NCBI GenBank assembly: GCA_910583615.1
Contig: CAJTXP010000028.1
Coordinates: forward strand, 1-51,992
DNA: 51,992 nt
Origin: an uncultured Lachnospiraceae bacterium
GTDB lineage: Bacteria; Bacillota; Clostridia; Lachnospirales; Lachnospiraceae
Reading direction: 5' to 3'
In this document: positions 14,717-21,876 of the stretch, in pieces
Layout: each line of letters starts with the position of its first letter
Numbering within the stretch: position 1 is the first letter of the stretch
Notes under the pieces: model-generated
The model's database searches: none
What the model was told of the DNA's origin: nothing
The model's input: the letters and a program-made list of their open reading frames with translations, nothing else
Translations under genes and position numbers: made by a program

Positions 14717-16303
14717 ATGAAAAACAGACTGACTCTGCAGCAGCGCCTGATCCTGCCCATTGTCCTGTTGGGACTGATCACACTGCTTTCAAATATTCTC
14801 GCGGTATTTGGCATCCACAACGTAAACGCCAATGCCGGGATCATTGTCGACCGGCATATGGTCAGCGAAGCACAGCTGGAAGATATCCGCCGTTCCATGA
14901 TGGAGATCCATCGTCTGGCCCTGTCGCACATTATTGCAGCTGACCATGCCACCATGATCCAGCTGGTAGGAACGATCAAGGAAGAGGAGGCCGGGCTGGA
15001 TGAGAAGCTGGCCGCTTACGCCTCCTGTGTCTCCCCGGAAGAGGAAGAAACCTACCGCATGCTTCTGGAAGATTACGACTCTTTTAAGCACGCGCTTGTC
15101 TTCCTTGTCTGTGCCAGTGCAGACAGCCGGACGCAGGCGGCCTATGCGCAGGCCAACGGCGACGTAGCGCTTTTCGGAAATGCAGCTGAGGAAAAAATCA
15201 ATACCCTTTACGAATCTGTCAGCCGGCAGGCTGCGGCGGCGCGAAACCGCCTTTCCATCGTATATTTTATTTCTCTTGTGACCAGCGCCGCCACACTGCT
15301 CGCAGGGCTTTTCCTTGTATTTGCCGCTTTCCGCATCATTCGGACATCCGTCATCGCCCCGATTCGGGACGCCATGCAGACGCTTCAGGACAGTTCCGGG
15401 CGCACCGGAACTGTCGTGGGAGAAGTCCGAAATCGTACCAGAACATCCCGCGACCATGTACATAAGCTGTCCCGGCTGACCGATGAACTGACCGCCGCTT
15501 TTGAAGAAATCGCCGGCAACGCCGCTTCCATCCGGGACAACGCTGCAGACACGCAGACGGATACCCGCAGGATGAGCGGGGAATGCGCGGCAATCACCGC
15601 CTACTCGGTGGATATGCGCGGGCGGGCGGAAGAGATGGAGCAGTCCGCACAGAAAAACAAAGAAGCAATCCTTACGAAAACGCAGGAAATCATGGGTGTT
15701 CTGAATAAAGCGATCGAACAAAGCCGAAGTGTGGAGCAGATCGATCTTCTGACCAAAGACATCCTGTCCATCTCCTCTTCTACGGATCTGATTGCCGTCA
15801 ATGCCTCCATTGAGGCTGCACGGGCCGGAACCGCCGGAAAAGGATTCGCTGTTGTCGCACAGGAAATCCGAAAGCTCGCTGATTCCTGTGCCGAGACCGC
15901 CGGCCATATCCAGCAGGTCAGCGTGGTCGTCACCGGCGCGGTGGAGCATCTTTCCGAAAGCGCGCAGGATCTGGTGGACTATCTTGGCCAGAATATCCTG
16001 ACGCAGTTTGAACTGTCCGTCCAGTCCGGACAGCAGTACCGAAAGGATGCCGCCTATATTGAAGCCTCCATGGAAGCCTTTCAGCAGCAGTCAGAAAGGC
16101 TGCAGACTGCCATGGACGAGATCGCGGCTTCCATCACCGGCATCTCAGAAGCCATCGACGGCGCTCTGCCCGATGTCACCGGAGCCGCCGACAGCACCCG
16201 CATACTGGCGGAAGACATGACCGGAATCGCCGCCCGGATGGATACCAATCAGGAGATTGTGGGTGAACTGAATCGGCAGATGGATGTCTTTGCCAATCTG
16301 TAG
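14717..16303 (+). CDS. Methyl-accepting chemotaxis protein
   Basis: A 528-aa receptor. TM1 is near residues 11-33 (LILPIVLLGLITLLSNIL), followed by an extracellular four-helix-bundle type region (about 35-190) and TM2 near 195-220. The cytoplasmic coiled coil holds the conserved hairpin tip IAVNASIEAARAGTAGKGFA and VVAQEIRKLADSCAETA. The HAMP region after TM2 is short and poorly conserved. The start at 14717 follows GGAGGAGATCCT; the longer frame upstream has no such site. It is transcribed with the preceding solute-binding lipoprotein gene, suggesting a paired ligand-sensing unit, and ends before a strong bidirectional terminator. The protein implies that the organism (or its ancestor) has a chemotaxis signalling system. 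Confidence 0.88.
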   Translation: MKNRLTLQQRLILPIVLLGLITLLSNILAVFGIHNVNANAGIIVDRHMVSEAQLEDIRRSMMEIHRLALSHIIAADHATMIQLVGTIKEEEAGLDEKLAAYASCVSPEEEETYRMLLEDYDSFKHALVFLVCASADSRTQAAYAQANGDVALFGNAAEEKINTLYESVSRQAAAARNRLSIVYFISLVTSAATLLAGLFLVFAAFRIIRTSVIAPIRDAMQTLQDSSGRTGTVVGEVRNRTRTSRDHVHKLSRLTDELTAAFEEIAGNAASIRDNAADTQTDTRRMSGECAAITAYSVDMRGRAEEMEQSAQKNKEAILTKTQEIMGVLNKAIEQSRSVEQIDLLTKDILSISSSTDLIAVNASIEAARAGTAGKGFAVVAQEIRKLADSCAETAGHIQQVSVVVTGAVEHLSESAQDLVDYLGQNILTQFELSVQSGQQYRKDAAYIEASMEAFQQQSERLQTAMDEIAASITGISEAIDGALPDVTGAADSTRILAEDMTGIAARMDTNQEIVGELNRQMDVFANL

Positions 16304-16306
16304 ATC

Positions 16307-16343
16307 AAAAGAGCGTGGCCGTTTTCACCGGTCACGCTCTTTT
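16307..16343. terminator. Bidirectional terminator between chemoreceptor and thioredoxin
   Basis: Arms at 16307-16320 and 16330-16343 pair over 14 bp with one wobble; A/T runs flank both sides (AAAAGAGCG ... CGCTCTTTT). The thioredoxin stop codon (16332) lies inside the right arm. Confidence 0.85.
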
Positions 16344-16649
16344 CAGCATATCTGTAATCTGTTCCTTCGGACGGTAACCGACTGCCAGTTCCGCCACTTT
16401 TCCTTCTTTCATGACAACCATAGTGGGAATATTTTCCACCTTGAACATGGCGGCCAGCTCCGGCTCTTCATCCACATTGACTTTGCCGACCTTTGCCCTG
16501 CCTTCGTACTCCCCTGCGATCTCCTCGATAATAGGGGAAAGCATCCTGCAGGGCGGACACCAGGTCGCCCAGAAATCCAAAAGCACCGGCACTTCGGACC
16601 GGAGCACCTCTGATTCAAAATTGTTCTTTGTGATTTTCAGCTCAGCCAT
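16332..16649 (-). CDS. trxA: Thioredoxin with WCPPC active site
   Basis: A 105-aa thioredoxin: strand-helix pattern PVLLDFWATW, active site W30-C31-P32-P33-C34, and cis-Pro76 in NIPTM. It reduces protein disulfides in the cytoplasm. The active site is CPPC instead of the classical CGPC, which usually shifts redox potential and partner choice. The gene starts 2 nt after the stop of the mini ferredoxin-thioredoxin reductase gene, so the two are co-translated and the reductase is its probable electron donor, in place of an NADPH-dependent TrxB. The stop lies in the terminator shared with the chemoreceptor gene. Confidence 0.92.
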   Translation of the reverse strand: MAELKITKNNFESEVLRSEVPVLLDFWATWCPPCRMLSPIIEEIAGEYEGRAKVGKVNVDEEPELAAMFKVENIPTMVVMKEGKVAELAVGYRPKEQITDMLKRA

Positions 16650-16651
16650 CG

Positions 16652-16858
16652 TTATACTTCCTCCTTTGCCTTGTAATAAAGCATGCAGTGACAGTAACCT
16701 TCAAATCCCGGGTCCTCGATCTGCTCCCGGAATTCCCGGCACATACATTTATAATCTTCTTTTTTCTCCGTCCGGCAGGGACAGTAGCCTCCGGTTCTGC
16801 GCAGGCCTTCCTTTACCACCTTTACAATCTCCGCATCCGGATTTAATGTGATCTTCAT
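16652..16858 (-). CDS. Mini ferredoxin-thioredoxin reductase catalytic-chain-like protein
   Basis: A 68-aa protein that keeps the three Cys-x-Cys motifs of the ferredoxin:thioredoxin reductase catalytic subunit: C26-P-C28 (GYCPC), C38-M-C40 (YKCMC) and C56-H-C58 (GYCHC). These ligate a 4Fe-4S cluster and an adjacent redox disulfide in the known enzyme. It is shorter than plant and cyanobacterial chains (about 110 aa), and no variable subunit gene is nearby. By context it reduces the adjacent thioredoxin with electrons from ferredoxin, a suitable arrangement in a strict anaerobe. The start at 16858 follows TAGGAGGTAGAG. A 15-nt palindrome sits about 73-87 nt upstream. Confidence 0.82.
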   Translation of the reverse strand: MKITLNPDAEIVKVVKEGLRRTGGYCPCRTEKKEDYKCMCREFREQIEDPGFEGYCHCMLYYKAKEEV

Positions 16859-16903
16859 TTGACTCTACCTCCTAAAGACTGATTCCTGCTGTATCATGAT
16901 CCC

Positions 16904-16945
16904 ATTTTACCAGAAGCCGGAGGCGCTGACTGTGACCGGGTCACA
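16904..16945 (-). promoter_or_regulatory. FTR-trx promoter with Crp-type palindrome
   Basis: TGTGACCGGGTCACA at 16931-16945 is a perfect dyad with TGTGA half-sites. On the minus strand a candidate -10, TAAAAT, lies at 16904-16909, which puts the palindrome centre near -41, the position of class II activators. The neighbouring Crp-like protein has the R-E-x-V-x-R recognition-helix pattern that reads TGTGA in CRP. The spacer between half-sites is 5 nt, one less than in E. coli CRP sites. Confidence 0.65.
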
Positions 16946-16972
16946 TTGTTCGAAATATTGTGCCATTCTGCG

Positions 16973-17656
16973 TCAAATCTGCCTGAGCCCGTCTATATCC
17001 AGAAGCGTAATCACGCCGCGGCTCACCTCCACCAGATGTTCTGTCATAAAGCGCCGCAGCATTCTCGCCACGGCTTCACGGGCGGAATTGATCTGCCTGG
17101 CGATCTGTTCCTGCGTGATCCTGATCCCGGGGTCTTTGGTCCTGTCGTATTCCTGAACCAGAAACCCTGCAAGACGGCGGTCCAGCCCCGCGAAAAGAAT
17201 CTGCTGCATCGTCCACATCACGCTGGAAAAACGTTCTGTCATCAGTTCATACACAAAACATTTCACATGGATATTTTCCTCCGTCAGCTGCCGGAATGCC
17301 GCCGCGGGAATGACCAGAAGATCACAGTCCTGCTCCGCTTCCATATAGGTGTCAAAGGTAATCTGGCTGATGACACAGGCGGCGGACAACACGCAGGGAT
17401 CTCCCTTTTCCAGGCGGAACAGCGTAATCTCCCGCCCCTCTTCCGAGAGCAGGTATACCCGGACGCTGCCCTTCTGCACGCATGCCATGCCCAGACAGAG
17501 GCTCCCGCTGCTGTAGATCATGCTGCCCTTTCCATAGTGCCGGAACACGGCATGATCTTCTGCATACTTTTTCTGCGCATGTTCCAGATGCTCCCAGAAC
17601 GGGAGACCAGAAAGCATGTCCGCCGCCTGACTTTCCCTGTATCCTGTATCTTTCAT
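16973..17656 (-). CDS. Crp/Fnr-family transcriptional regulator
   Basis: A 227-aa regulator with an N-terminal cyclic-nucleotide-type beta-barrel (HYGKGSMIYSSGSLC ... GDPCVLSAACV) and a C-terminal winged helix (ITQEQIARQINSAREAVARM). The recognition helix keeps R-E-A-V-A-R as in CRP. It lacks the N-terminal Cys cluster of FNR; several Cys occur inside the barrel but no known cofactor motif is evident. The gene lies just upstream (114 nt) of the FTR-thioredoxin pair on the same strand, with a TGTGA dyad in between, so I infer local control of redox genes in response to a redox or small-molecule signal. Start at 17656 is the first ATG after a GGAGGTACGAGT ribosome site. Confidence 0.88.
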   Translation of the reverse strand: MKDTGYRESQAADMLSGLPFWEHLEHAQKKYAEDHAVFRHYGKGSMIYSSGSLCLGMACVQKGSVRVYLLSEEGREITLFRLEKGDPCVLSAACVISQITFDTYMEAEQDCDLLVIPAAAFRQLTEENIHVKCFVYELMTERFSSVMWTMQQILFAGLDRRLAGFLVQEYDRTKDPGIRITQEQIARQINSAREAVARMLRRFMTEHLVEVSRGVITLLDIDGLRQI

Positions 17657-17752
17657 ACTCGTACCTCCGGACCTGAAAATGATGTTTCTGTTGTAATTAT
17701 TTGTGAAAGCGCCTCTTCTTATCTGACGGTGATAATCGATAACCTGCCGCAG

Positions 17753-18262
17753 TCAGCAGCTCACGGTCCTTTGGGTCTCAGCCGTCAGCAGCGAAAGCAC
17801 CCGGTAAAGGGGACGGTACAAGACTGCACAAAGCAGCACATTTCCGGCACAGTGAAGCAGGTCAAAATAAAGCCCGGCTCCCCAGTACGCCACCCCCGCT
17901 CCCGGACCGCCTGTTACAAAATAAGGGATTGCGCACAGAAAACCAAAGCACAGTCCGAAGATCCCGGAGATCATGCTCCACAAAATTACAGAATCGCTTT
18001 TGATCAGCAGCACGACCAGAGCGAAAATACTCCATATATACAGATAGGTGACCCACCAGATGCCAAATCCGTAAAAAAGGCCTTCCAGCATGACAAAAGC
18101 ATAGATGATGGCAAATACCCGTTTTCCAAAGGTCCGCGTATACAATATGATCAAAAGCGTAACGATCTCAATATTCGGCAGAAACTGCATCCCCACCTGA
18201 CCAGCGAACAGGAGTGCCGTCAGCATGGACGATATCACCAGCATTTTTGTATTCATCCGCAT
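17753..18262 (-). CDS. ECF transporter S component, probable corrinoid specificity
   Basis: A 169-aa protein with about six hydrophobic helices: MLVISSMLTALLFAGQVG, the segment IVTLLIILYTR, VFAIIYAFVMLEGLFYG, YLYIWSIFALVVLLI, SMISGIFGLCFGFLC and the final NVLLCAVLYRPLYRVL. The size and layout fit substrate-binding S components of energy-coupling-factor importers, which dock to shared EcfAAT modules encoded elsewhere. It follows the DUF4430 gene by 7 nt, and both sit behind a cobalamin riboswitch, so corrinoid or a precursor is the likely substrate. Known B12-related S components (BtuM, CbrT) have similar size, but I cannot assign it to either from motifs alone. Confidence 0.8.
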   Translation of the reverse strand: MRMNTKMLVISSMLTALLFAGQVGMQFLPNIEIVTLLIILYTRTFGKRVFAIIYAFVMLEGLFYGFGIWWVTYLYIWSIFALVVLLIKSDSVILWSMISGIFGLCFGFLCAIPYFVTGGPGAGVAYWGAGLYFDLLHCAGNVLLCAVLYRPLYRVLSLLTAETQRTVSC

Positions 18263-18269
18263 GTCTCTC

Positions 18270-18668
18270 TCAATACCCCTCAGTGAGCGTCAGCTCAAAC
18301 ACATCTCCATCTGTAATCGGCGTCTGTGTGGCGGAGGTGTTCACGGTCTCACCGCCTTTTGTCAGGCACCACCACTGCTGCCTGGATTCTTCCGCGGTCT
18401 CGCCGTCCACAGAAATAATGTAAAGACCGTAAGGTCCTTCTTCGCCTTCTGCCAAACCCTCCGCTTCCAACACGGCTCCTAAAAAATCCTCATCCGTCTG
18501 GTAAGTGAATTCCTTTTCACCGGCGTCGGCATGAACTACCTTTACCGTGATTTCCTTTTCTCCCGCCACACCCCTGGGGGCAAACTTCTGGTATCCCAAT
18601 ACTGCCCCAAGGCAAAGCACTAAAAGAAGCGCTGCAGTAATTAAAATTGCTTTCTTATCCTTGTTCAT
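18270..18668 (-). CDS. Membrane-anchored DUF4430 (transcobalamin C-terminal-like) protein
   Basis: A 132-aa protein with one N-terminal hydrophobic segment (ILITAALLLVLCLGAVLGY), then an extracellular domain of about 95 residues. This contains ITVKVVHADAGEKEFTYQTD, the segment FLGAVLEAEGL and SRQQWWCLTKGG, matching DUF4430, which resembles the C-terminal domain of vertebrate transcobalamin/intrinsic factor. It probably captures corrinoids at the cell surface and hands them to the ECF S component encoded 7 nt downstream. The gene follows a cobalamin riboswitch and its terminator, so it should be expressed when B12 is scarce. Start at 18668 follows GAGAGGACGAAA. Confidence 0.85.
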   Translation of the reverse strand: MNKDKKAILITAALLLVLCLGAVLGYQKFAPRGVAGEKEITVKVVHADAGEKEFTYQTDEDFLGAVLEAEGLAEGEEGPYGLYIISVDGETAEESRQQWWCLTKGGETVNTSATQTPITDGDVFELTLTEGY

Positions 18669-18744
18669 TTTCGTCCTCTCAATCCGGTTAATCAGTTACA
18701 CGTTTTCTCACCGGTCCCCCGCAGAGTCTTCCGATAACTGCGCA

Positions 18745-18778
18745 TAAAAGAAGCAGGCCTGCCTTACGTCAGACCTGC
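18745..18778 (-). terminator. Riboswitch expression-platform terminator
   Basis: On the minus strand GCAGGTCTG and CAGGCCTGC (18770-18778 and 18753-18761) form a 9-bp stem with an 8-nt loop, followed by TTCTTTT. It lies between the cobalamin aptamer and the DUF4430 gene, so it would stop transcription when ligand is bound. Confidence 0.8.
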
Positions 18779-18945
18779 ACCTGTTGCGCTTGTGTGGAAT
18801 GCATGGCCCTGCAAGGAAGCTTCATTCCGCCTGTCTTTGGTAACCTGGCTCGCAGAAGACATCGTATGCTCTGCTTACAGTGACCGCATCGCTCAGGCTT
18901 CGCACCTGATTCCCCTTGGACAGACTTATATGATGTTGTCATCTT
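18779..18945 (-). ncRNA. Cobalamin riboswitch aptamer
   Basis: Read on the minus strand, the leader contains GGGAATCAGGTGCGAAGCC, then GGTCACTGTAAGC and GAGCCAGGTTACC, and a GGCGGAA block. These correspond in order to the conserved core of the cobalamin (B12) riboswitch: GGGAA..GGTG..AA..CC, the CACTGTaAgC block and the AGCCAGG..ACC B12-box side. It lies upstream of DUF4430 and ECF S genes, which fits B12 uptake control. The exact 5' end of the aptamer is uncertain by about 15 nt. Confidence 0.82.
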
Positions 18946-19027
18946 AGCATCGGAATCAGATTTTGTCAAATTTTTATTTTGTGAAAGTTCCCACAGAATG
19001 CATGGCCTTTATCCATCACCAAATTCA

Positions 19028-19153
19028 TCAATGACCGGTTCCCCAGGCCTCAATGAGTTTCATATAATGAAACGCTTCCGAGATCGCTGCGTTCCGACAT
19101 TTTGATTTTCCCTCCAGCGCCGCCTCCAGATCCAGTTCCTGAAGCATCCGCAT
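19028..19153 (-). pseudogene. Short remnant of an AlbA_2/HATPase_c_4-type ATP-binding protein
   Basis: The 41 codons before a stop read ...EGKSKCRNAAISEAFHYMKLIEAWGTGH. This matches the K-S-x-x-R-N-x-x-I-x-E-x-F-x-x-x-x-x-I-E-x-WGTG signature near the C-terminal part of AlbA_2-type (Schlafen-like) regulators. Those proteins are about 400-500 aa, so this is a decayed fragment. It lies directly after the GH3 stop on the same strand. The rest of 18956-19164 holds nothing further that I can identify. Confidence 0.6.
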
Positions 19154-19164
19154 ATCAAAGCTTT

Positions 19165-21627
19165 TCACTCCCCTGTCAGTCTTCGAACCAGCTTCCGCAC
19201 CCGTCCCGCGCTGCGCCGGATAGCCGTTTCCGGGAGCGTTCCCTCTTTATACGCACGGCGGATATTTTCATCATCCTCCGGGTTTCCCGGCATAATAAGA
19301 TCATTTCCCGCCGCTATGCATTTCCACGGGATACTTCCGTCCTCTGGGACTGTCGTATTCCAGTCGGACATGATGACGCCGTCATATCCCCATTCTTCGC
19401 GGGCGATCGCGGTACAGAGAGCCCGGCTGTTGGCCGCATGGACGCCGTTGATCTGGTTATAAGAAGACATCATGGCTGCCGGCGCGGATTTTTTCACCGC
19501 GATCTCAAATCCCCGCAGATAGATCTCCCGGAGCGCCCGTTCGGTTATGCGGACGTCGACTCCCATCCGGTTGTCCTCCTGATTGTTGCATGCAAAATGC
19601 TTGATCGTCACTCCGCATCCCCTGCGGCTCTGCACGCCTTCTGTCACCGCCGATGCCAGAAGTCCGGAGAGCAGAGGATCTTCCGAATAATACTCAAAGT
19701 TGCGTCCGCACAGTGGATTTCGGTGGATGTTCATACCCGGGGCCAGCCAGAGATCCACATGGAATTCTTTCATTTCTTCTGCCACAGCCGCTCCGAATTC
19801 CCGCATCAGTTCCATGTCCCATGACTGCGCCAGCGCCGTGCCCACCGGAAACGCCGTGCAGAACTGATAGTAGGTATCGGCGCCCTCATGGTGCACGGTC
19901 TCTTCCAGAAAGCCGTTTTCCAGGGAACCCAGAACACCGACGCCGTAGACACAGTCCGTGCTGCGGTCCACTTCATAGCTCTGCCGCAGACGAAGTCCAG
20001 CCGGGCCGTCCGCCATGATCAGGGAGCGGACACCGTATTTTTCTTCCAGCGCTTCCGTCGTCTCCCCGGCGGAGCCGGGCACCCGGACCCCGGAGGAACC
20101 CAGCGTACTGGTGCCCTTCGTGATGTTTCCGTACAGAAGCGGAATCAGTTCCTCCGCAGGAACCTCCTCCGCCAGAAAATCATCTTTCTGACAGGTCCGC
20201 TTCTTCTCCTCCTGAGGAGTAAGGGTTAAATTGGGTACTCTCTGTTCTCTGGCCAGTTCCATCCATTCTTCGAATTTTCTTCCGGCTGCCTCCGCCGCAG
20301 GAAGCGTATCCAACGCCGGAAATTCCATGCCGCTGTATACGGTCTTTTCCAACACGGTCTGCTTTTGAACCGTAAGCAGAGAAACAAGCTGCAGGGACTT
20401 TGCATGATTCCCGATCCATAAACCGTATGTTCCTGCTTCCACGATCCACGCATGCAGCGATTCAGAAAATCCGGCAAGATACGGCCACTCAACGGATACG
20501 GTAAGCCGCTCTTCTTCCCCGGGATTCAGACAGCCGGTCTTTGCAAAACCGACCAAACGCTGATATTCCTTTGCGCCGCCGGTCTGGGGCAGGGTCACAT
20601 AGGCCTGCACCACTTCTCTTCCCGCATAATGGTTTCCGGTATTTTTCACAGATACCGCTGCTTCCACACCCCGCTCTGTCTCCCGACACCCTTCAAACTT
20701 TATGGAAAAGCCTGTGTAGGAAAGTCCATATCCAAACGGAAACAGGGGCTCTATGCCAAAACTGTCAAAACAACGGTAGCCCACATAAATCCCTTCCCGG
20801 TATTCTTCTGTTTCCAGATTTCCGTTTAAGTATCCAAAGCTTTCCGCAGAAGGATAGTCTTTATATCGCCTGGCCCAGGTGGTCGTAAGCCTCCCTCCAG
20901 GTACGGCCCGGCCAAACAGCACATCCGCGGCGGCATGACCTCCCTCCTGTCCCGGCAGAGAAAGAAGCAAAACCGCTTTTATATGTTCCGTTTTTTTCAG
21001 GATATCGGTCAGCTCTACAGGCGCGCCCACGTTTAAAAGCAGGATGATGGGAACGCCGGATTCATTCAGGCAGCAAAGATCCTCCTGTTCTTTTCTGCTT
21101 AAATAATAATCGCCTTCTTCCCTTCTTCGGTCTTTTCCTTCGCCGGCAATACGACTGATCACATAGACCGCAGCCGAAGCACCTTTCAGATCCTCTGCTT
21201 CGATCTTCCGTCCGTCCGGCAGGACAAACGGATGCTCCGCATAAGCGTCGAACGGATTTTTCACCTGTTTTGCACGGTTCAGAATTTTCTCTTTCCATGC
21301 AAGTCGGGCTACCTCATAACGCTTCTCATAGTCTTCGATCCAGCATTCGCTGGTGATCACCGCTCCCGCTGCCCTGAGGCCCTGACAAACGGAGATACTT
21401 TCCCGGCTGTTCACATCTCCGGAGCCGATGCCTCCTTTTACCGTGCGCACCGCGCCGCCGCCGAACAGCGCCAACGGCCTGGAAGCATCCAGCGGAAGGA
21501 CCTCTTCATTTTTCAACAGAACCATGCCTTCCGCCGCTGCCCTTCTCGCCAGCCGGCCATGCAAAAGCTCACGTTCAGATCTTTGGTTATTCTGTGTTCC
21601 GCTGTGATTCTGATCTGTATTCCTCAT
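19165..21627 (-). CDS. GH3 beta-glycosidase with permuted domain order
   Basis: An 820-aa family 3 glycoside hydrolase, cytoplasmic (no signal peptide). The usual C-terminal alpha/beta sandwich comes first (GMVLLKNEEVLPLD, near residues 34-47), then a fibronectin-III-like region after FPFGYGLSYTGF, and the TIM-barrel catalytic domain last. The nucleophile is Asp755 in GVIMSDWN, and the substrate-binding KHFACNNQE motif is present. This inverted order is known from some rumen and gut Firmicutes beta-glucosidases. It probably hydrolyses imported beta-glucosides. The start at 21627 follows CAGGAGGGTAAC. It is the last gene of the ABC importer operon, 249 nt after the second permease. A dispersed repeat (21760-21831) lies in that gap. 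Confidence 0.92.
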   Translation of the reverse strand: MRNTDQNHSGTQNNQRSERELLHGRLARRAAAEGMVLLKNEEVLPLDASRPLALFGGGAVRTVKGGIGSGDVNSRESISVCQGLRAAGAVITSECWIEDYEKRYEVARLAWKEKILNRAKQVKNPFDAYAEHPFVLPDGRKIEAEDLKGASAAVYVISRIAGEGKDRRREEGDYYLSRKEQEDLCCLNESGVPIILLLNVGAPVELTDILKKTEHIKAVLLLSLPGQEGGHAAADVLFGRAVPGGRLTTTWARRYKDYPSAESFGYLNGNLETEEYREGIYVGYRCFDSFGIEPLFPFGYGLSYTGFSIKFEGCRETERGVEAAVSVKNTGNHYAGREVVQAYVTLPQTGGAKEYQRLVGFAKTGCLNPGEEERLTVSVEWPYLAGFSESLHAWIVEAGTYGLWIGNHAKSLQLVSLLTVQKQTVLEKTVYSGMEFPALDTLPAAEAAGRKFEEWMELAREQRVPNLTLTPQEEKKRTCQKDDFLAEEVPAEELIPLLYGNITKGTSTLGSSGVRVPGSAGETTEALEEKYGVRSLIMADGPAGLRLRQSYEVDRSTDCVYGVGVLGSLENGFLEETVHHEGADTYYQFCTAFPVGTALAQSWDMELMREFGAAVAEEMKEFHVDLWLAPGMNIHRNPLCGRNFEYYSEDPLLSGLLASAVTEGVQSRRGCGVTIKHFACNNQEDNRMGVDVRITERALREIYLRGFEIAVKKSAPAAMMSSYNQINGVHAANSRALCTAIAREEWGYDGVIMSDWNTTVPEDGSIPWKCIAAGNDLIMPGNPEDDENIRRAYKEGTLPETAIRRSAGRVRKLVRRLTGE

Positions 21628-21759
21628 GTTACCCTCCTGAGATTCAAAAATATAACAAGAAAAAAGAAGAACTGCTGCAGCTTCCTTCCTCATCTGAAAA
21701 GCTCCGTACTGCAGCAGTCATTTCTATTTGATATAAACGGCACTGATTGCCTGCATCCG

Positions 21760-21831
21760 CAGAGGCGCGCAGACGCGGATTTTGCGAATGCAGGACCCGC
21801 GTCAGATGCTCCCTGGAGCATCCAGCCGCAC
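21760..21831 (-). repeat. Dispersed ~72-nt repeat, copy B
   Basis: Read on the minus strand from 21831, this segment is about 75 percent identical over its whole length to 40631-40703. Shared blocks include CCAGGGAGCATC and CATT.GCA.AA.CCG.GT, and both end in a GCGCG run. It contains the palindrome GATGCTCCCTGGAGCATC. It lies between the permease gene and GH3 inside the operon, so it may act as an attenuator or RNA-processing site. Confidence 0.65.
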
Positions 21832-21876
21832 AAGTGGACTTTTTTTTAACGCCGGATATATAAAATTATGCAGTTT

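Noticed and set aside
16946..18286. 446-codon plus-strand frame across the Crp-like and ECF S genes
   Set aside because: It spans two well-supported minus-strand genes and the gap between them, with no recognisable domain.
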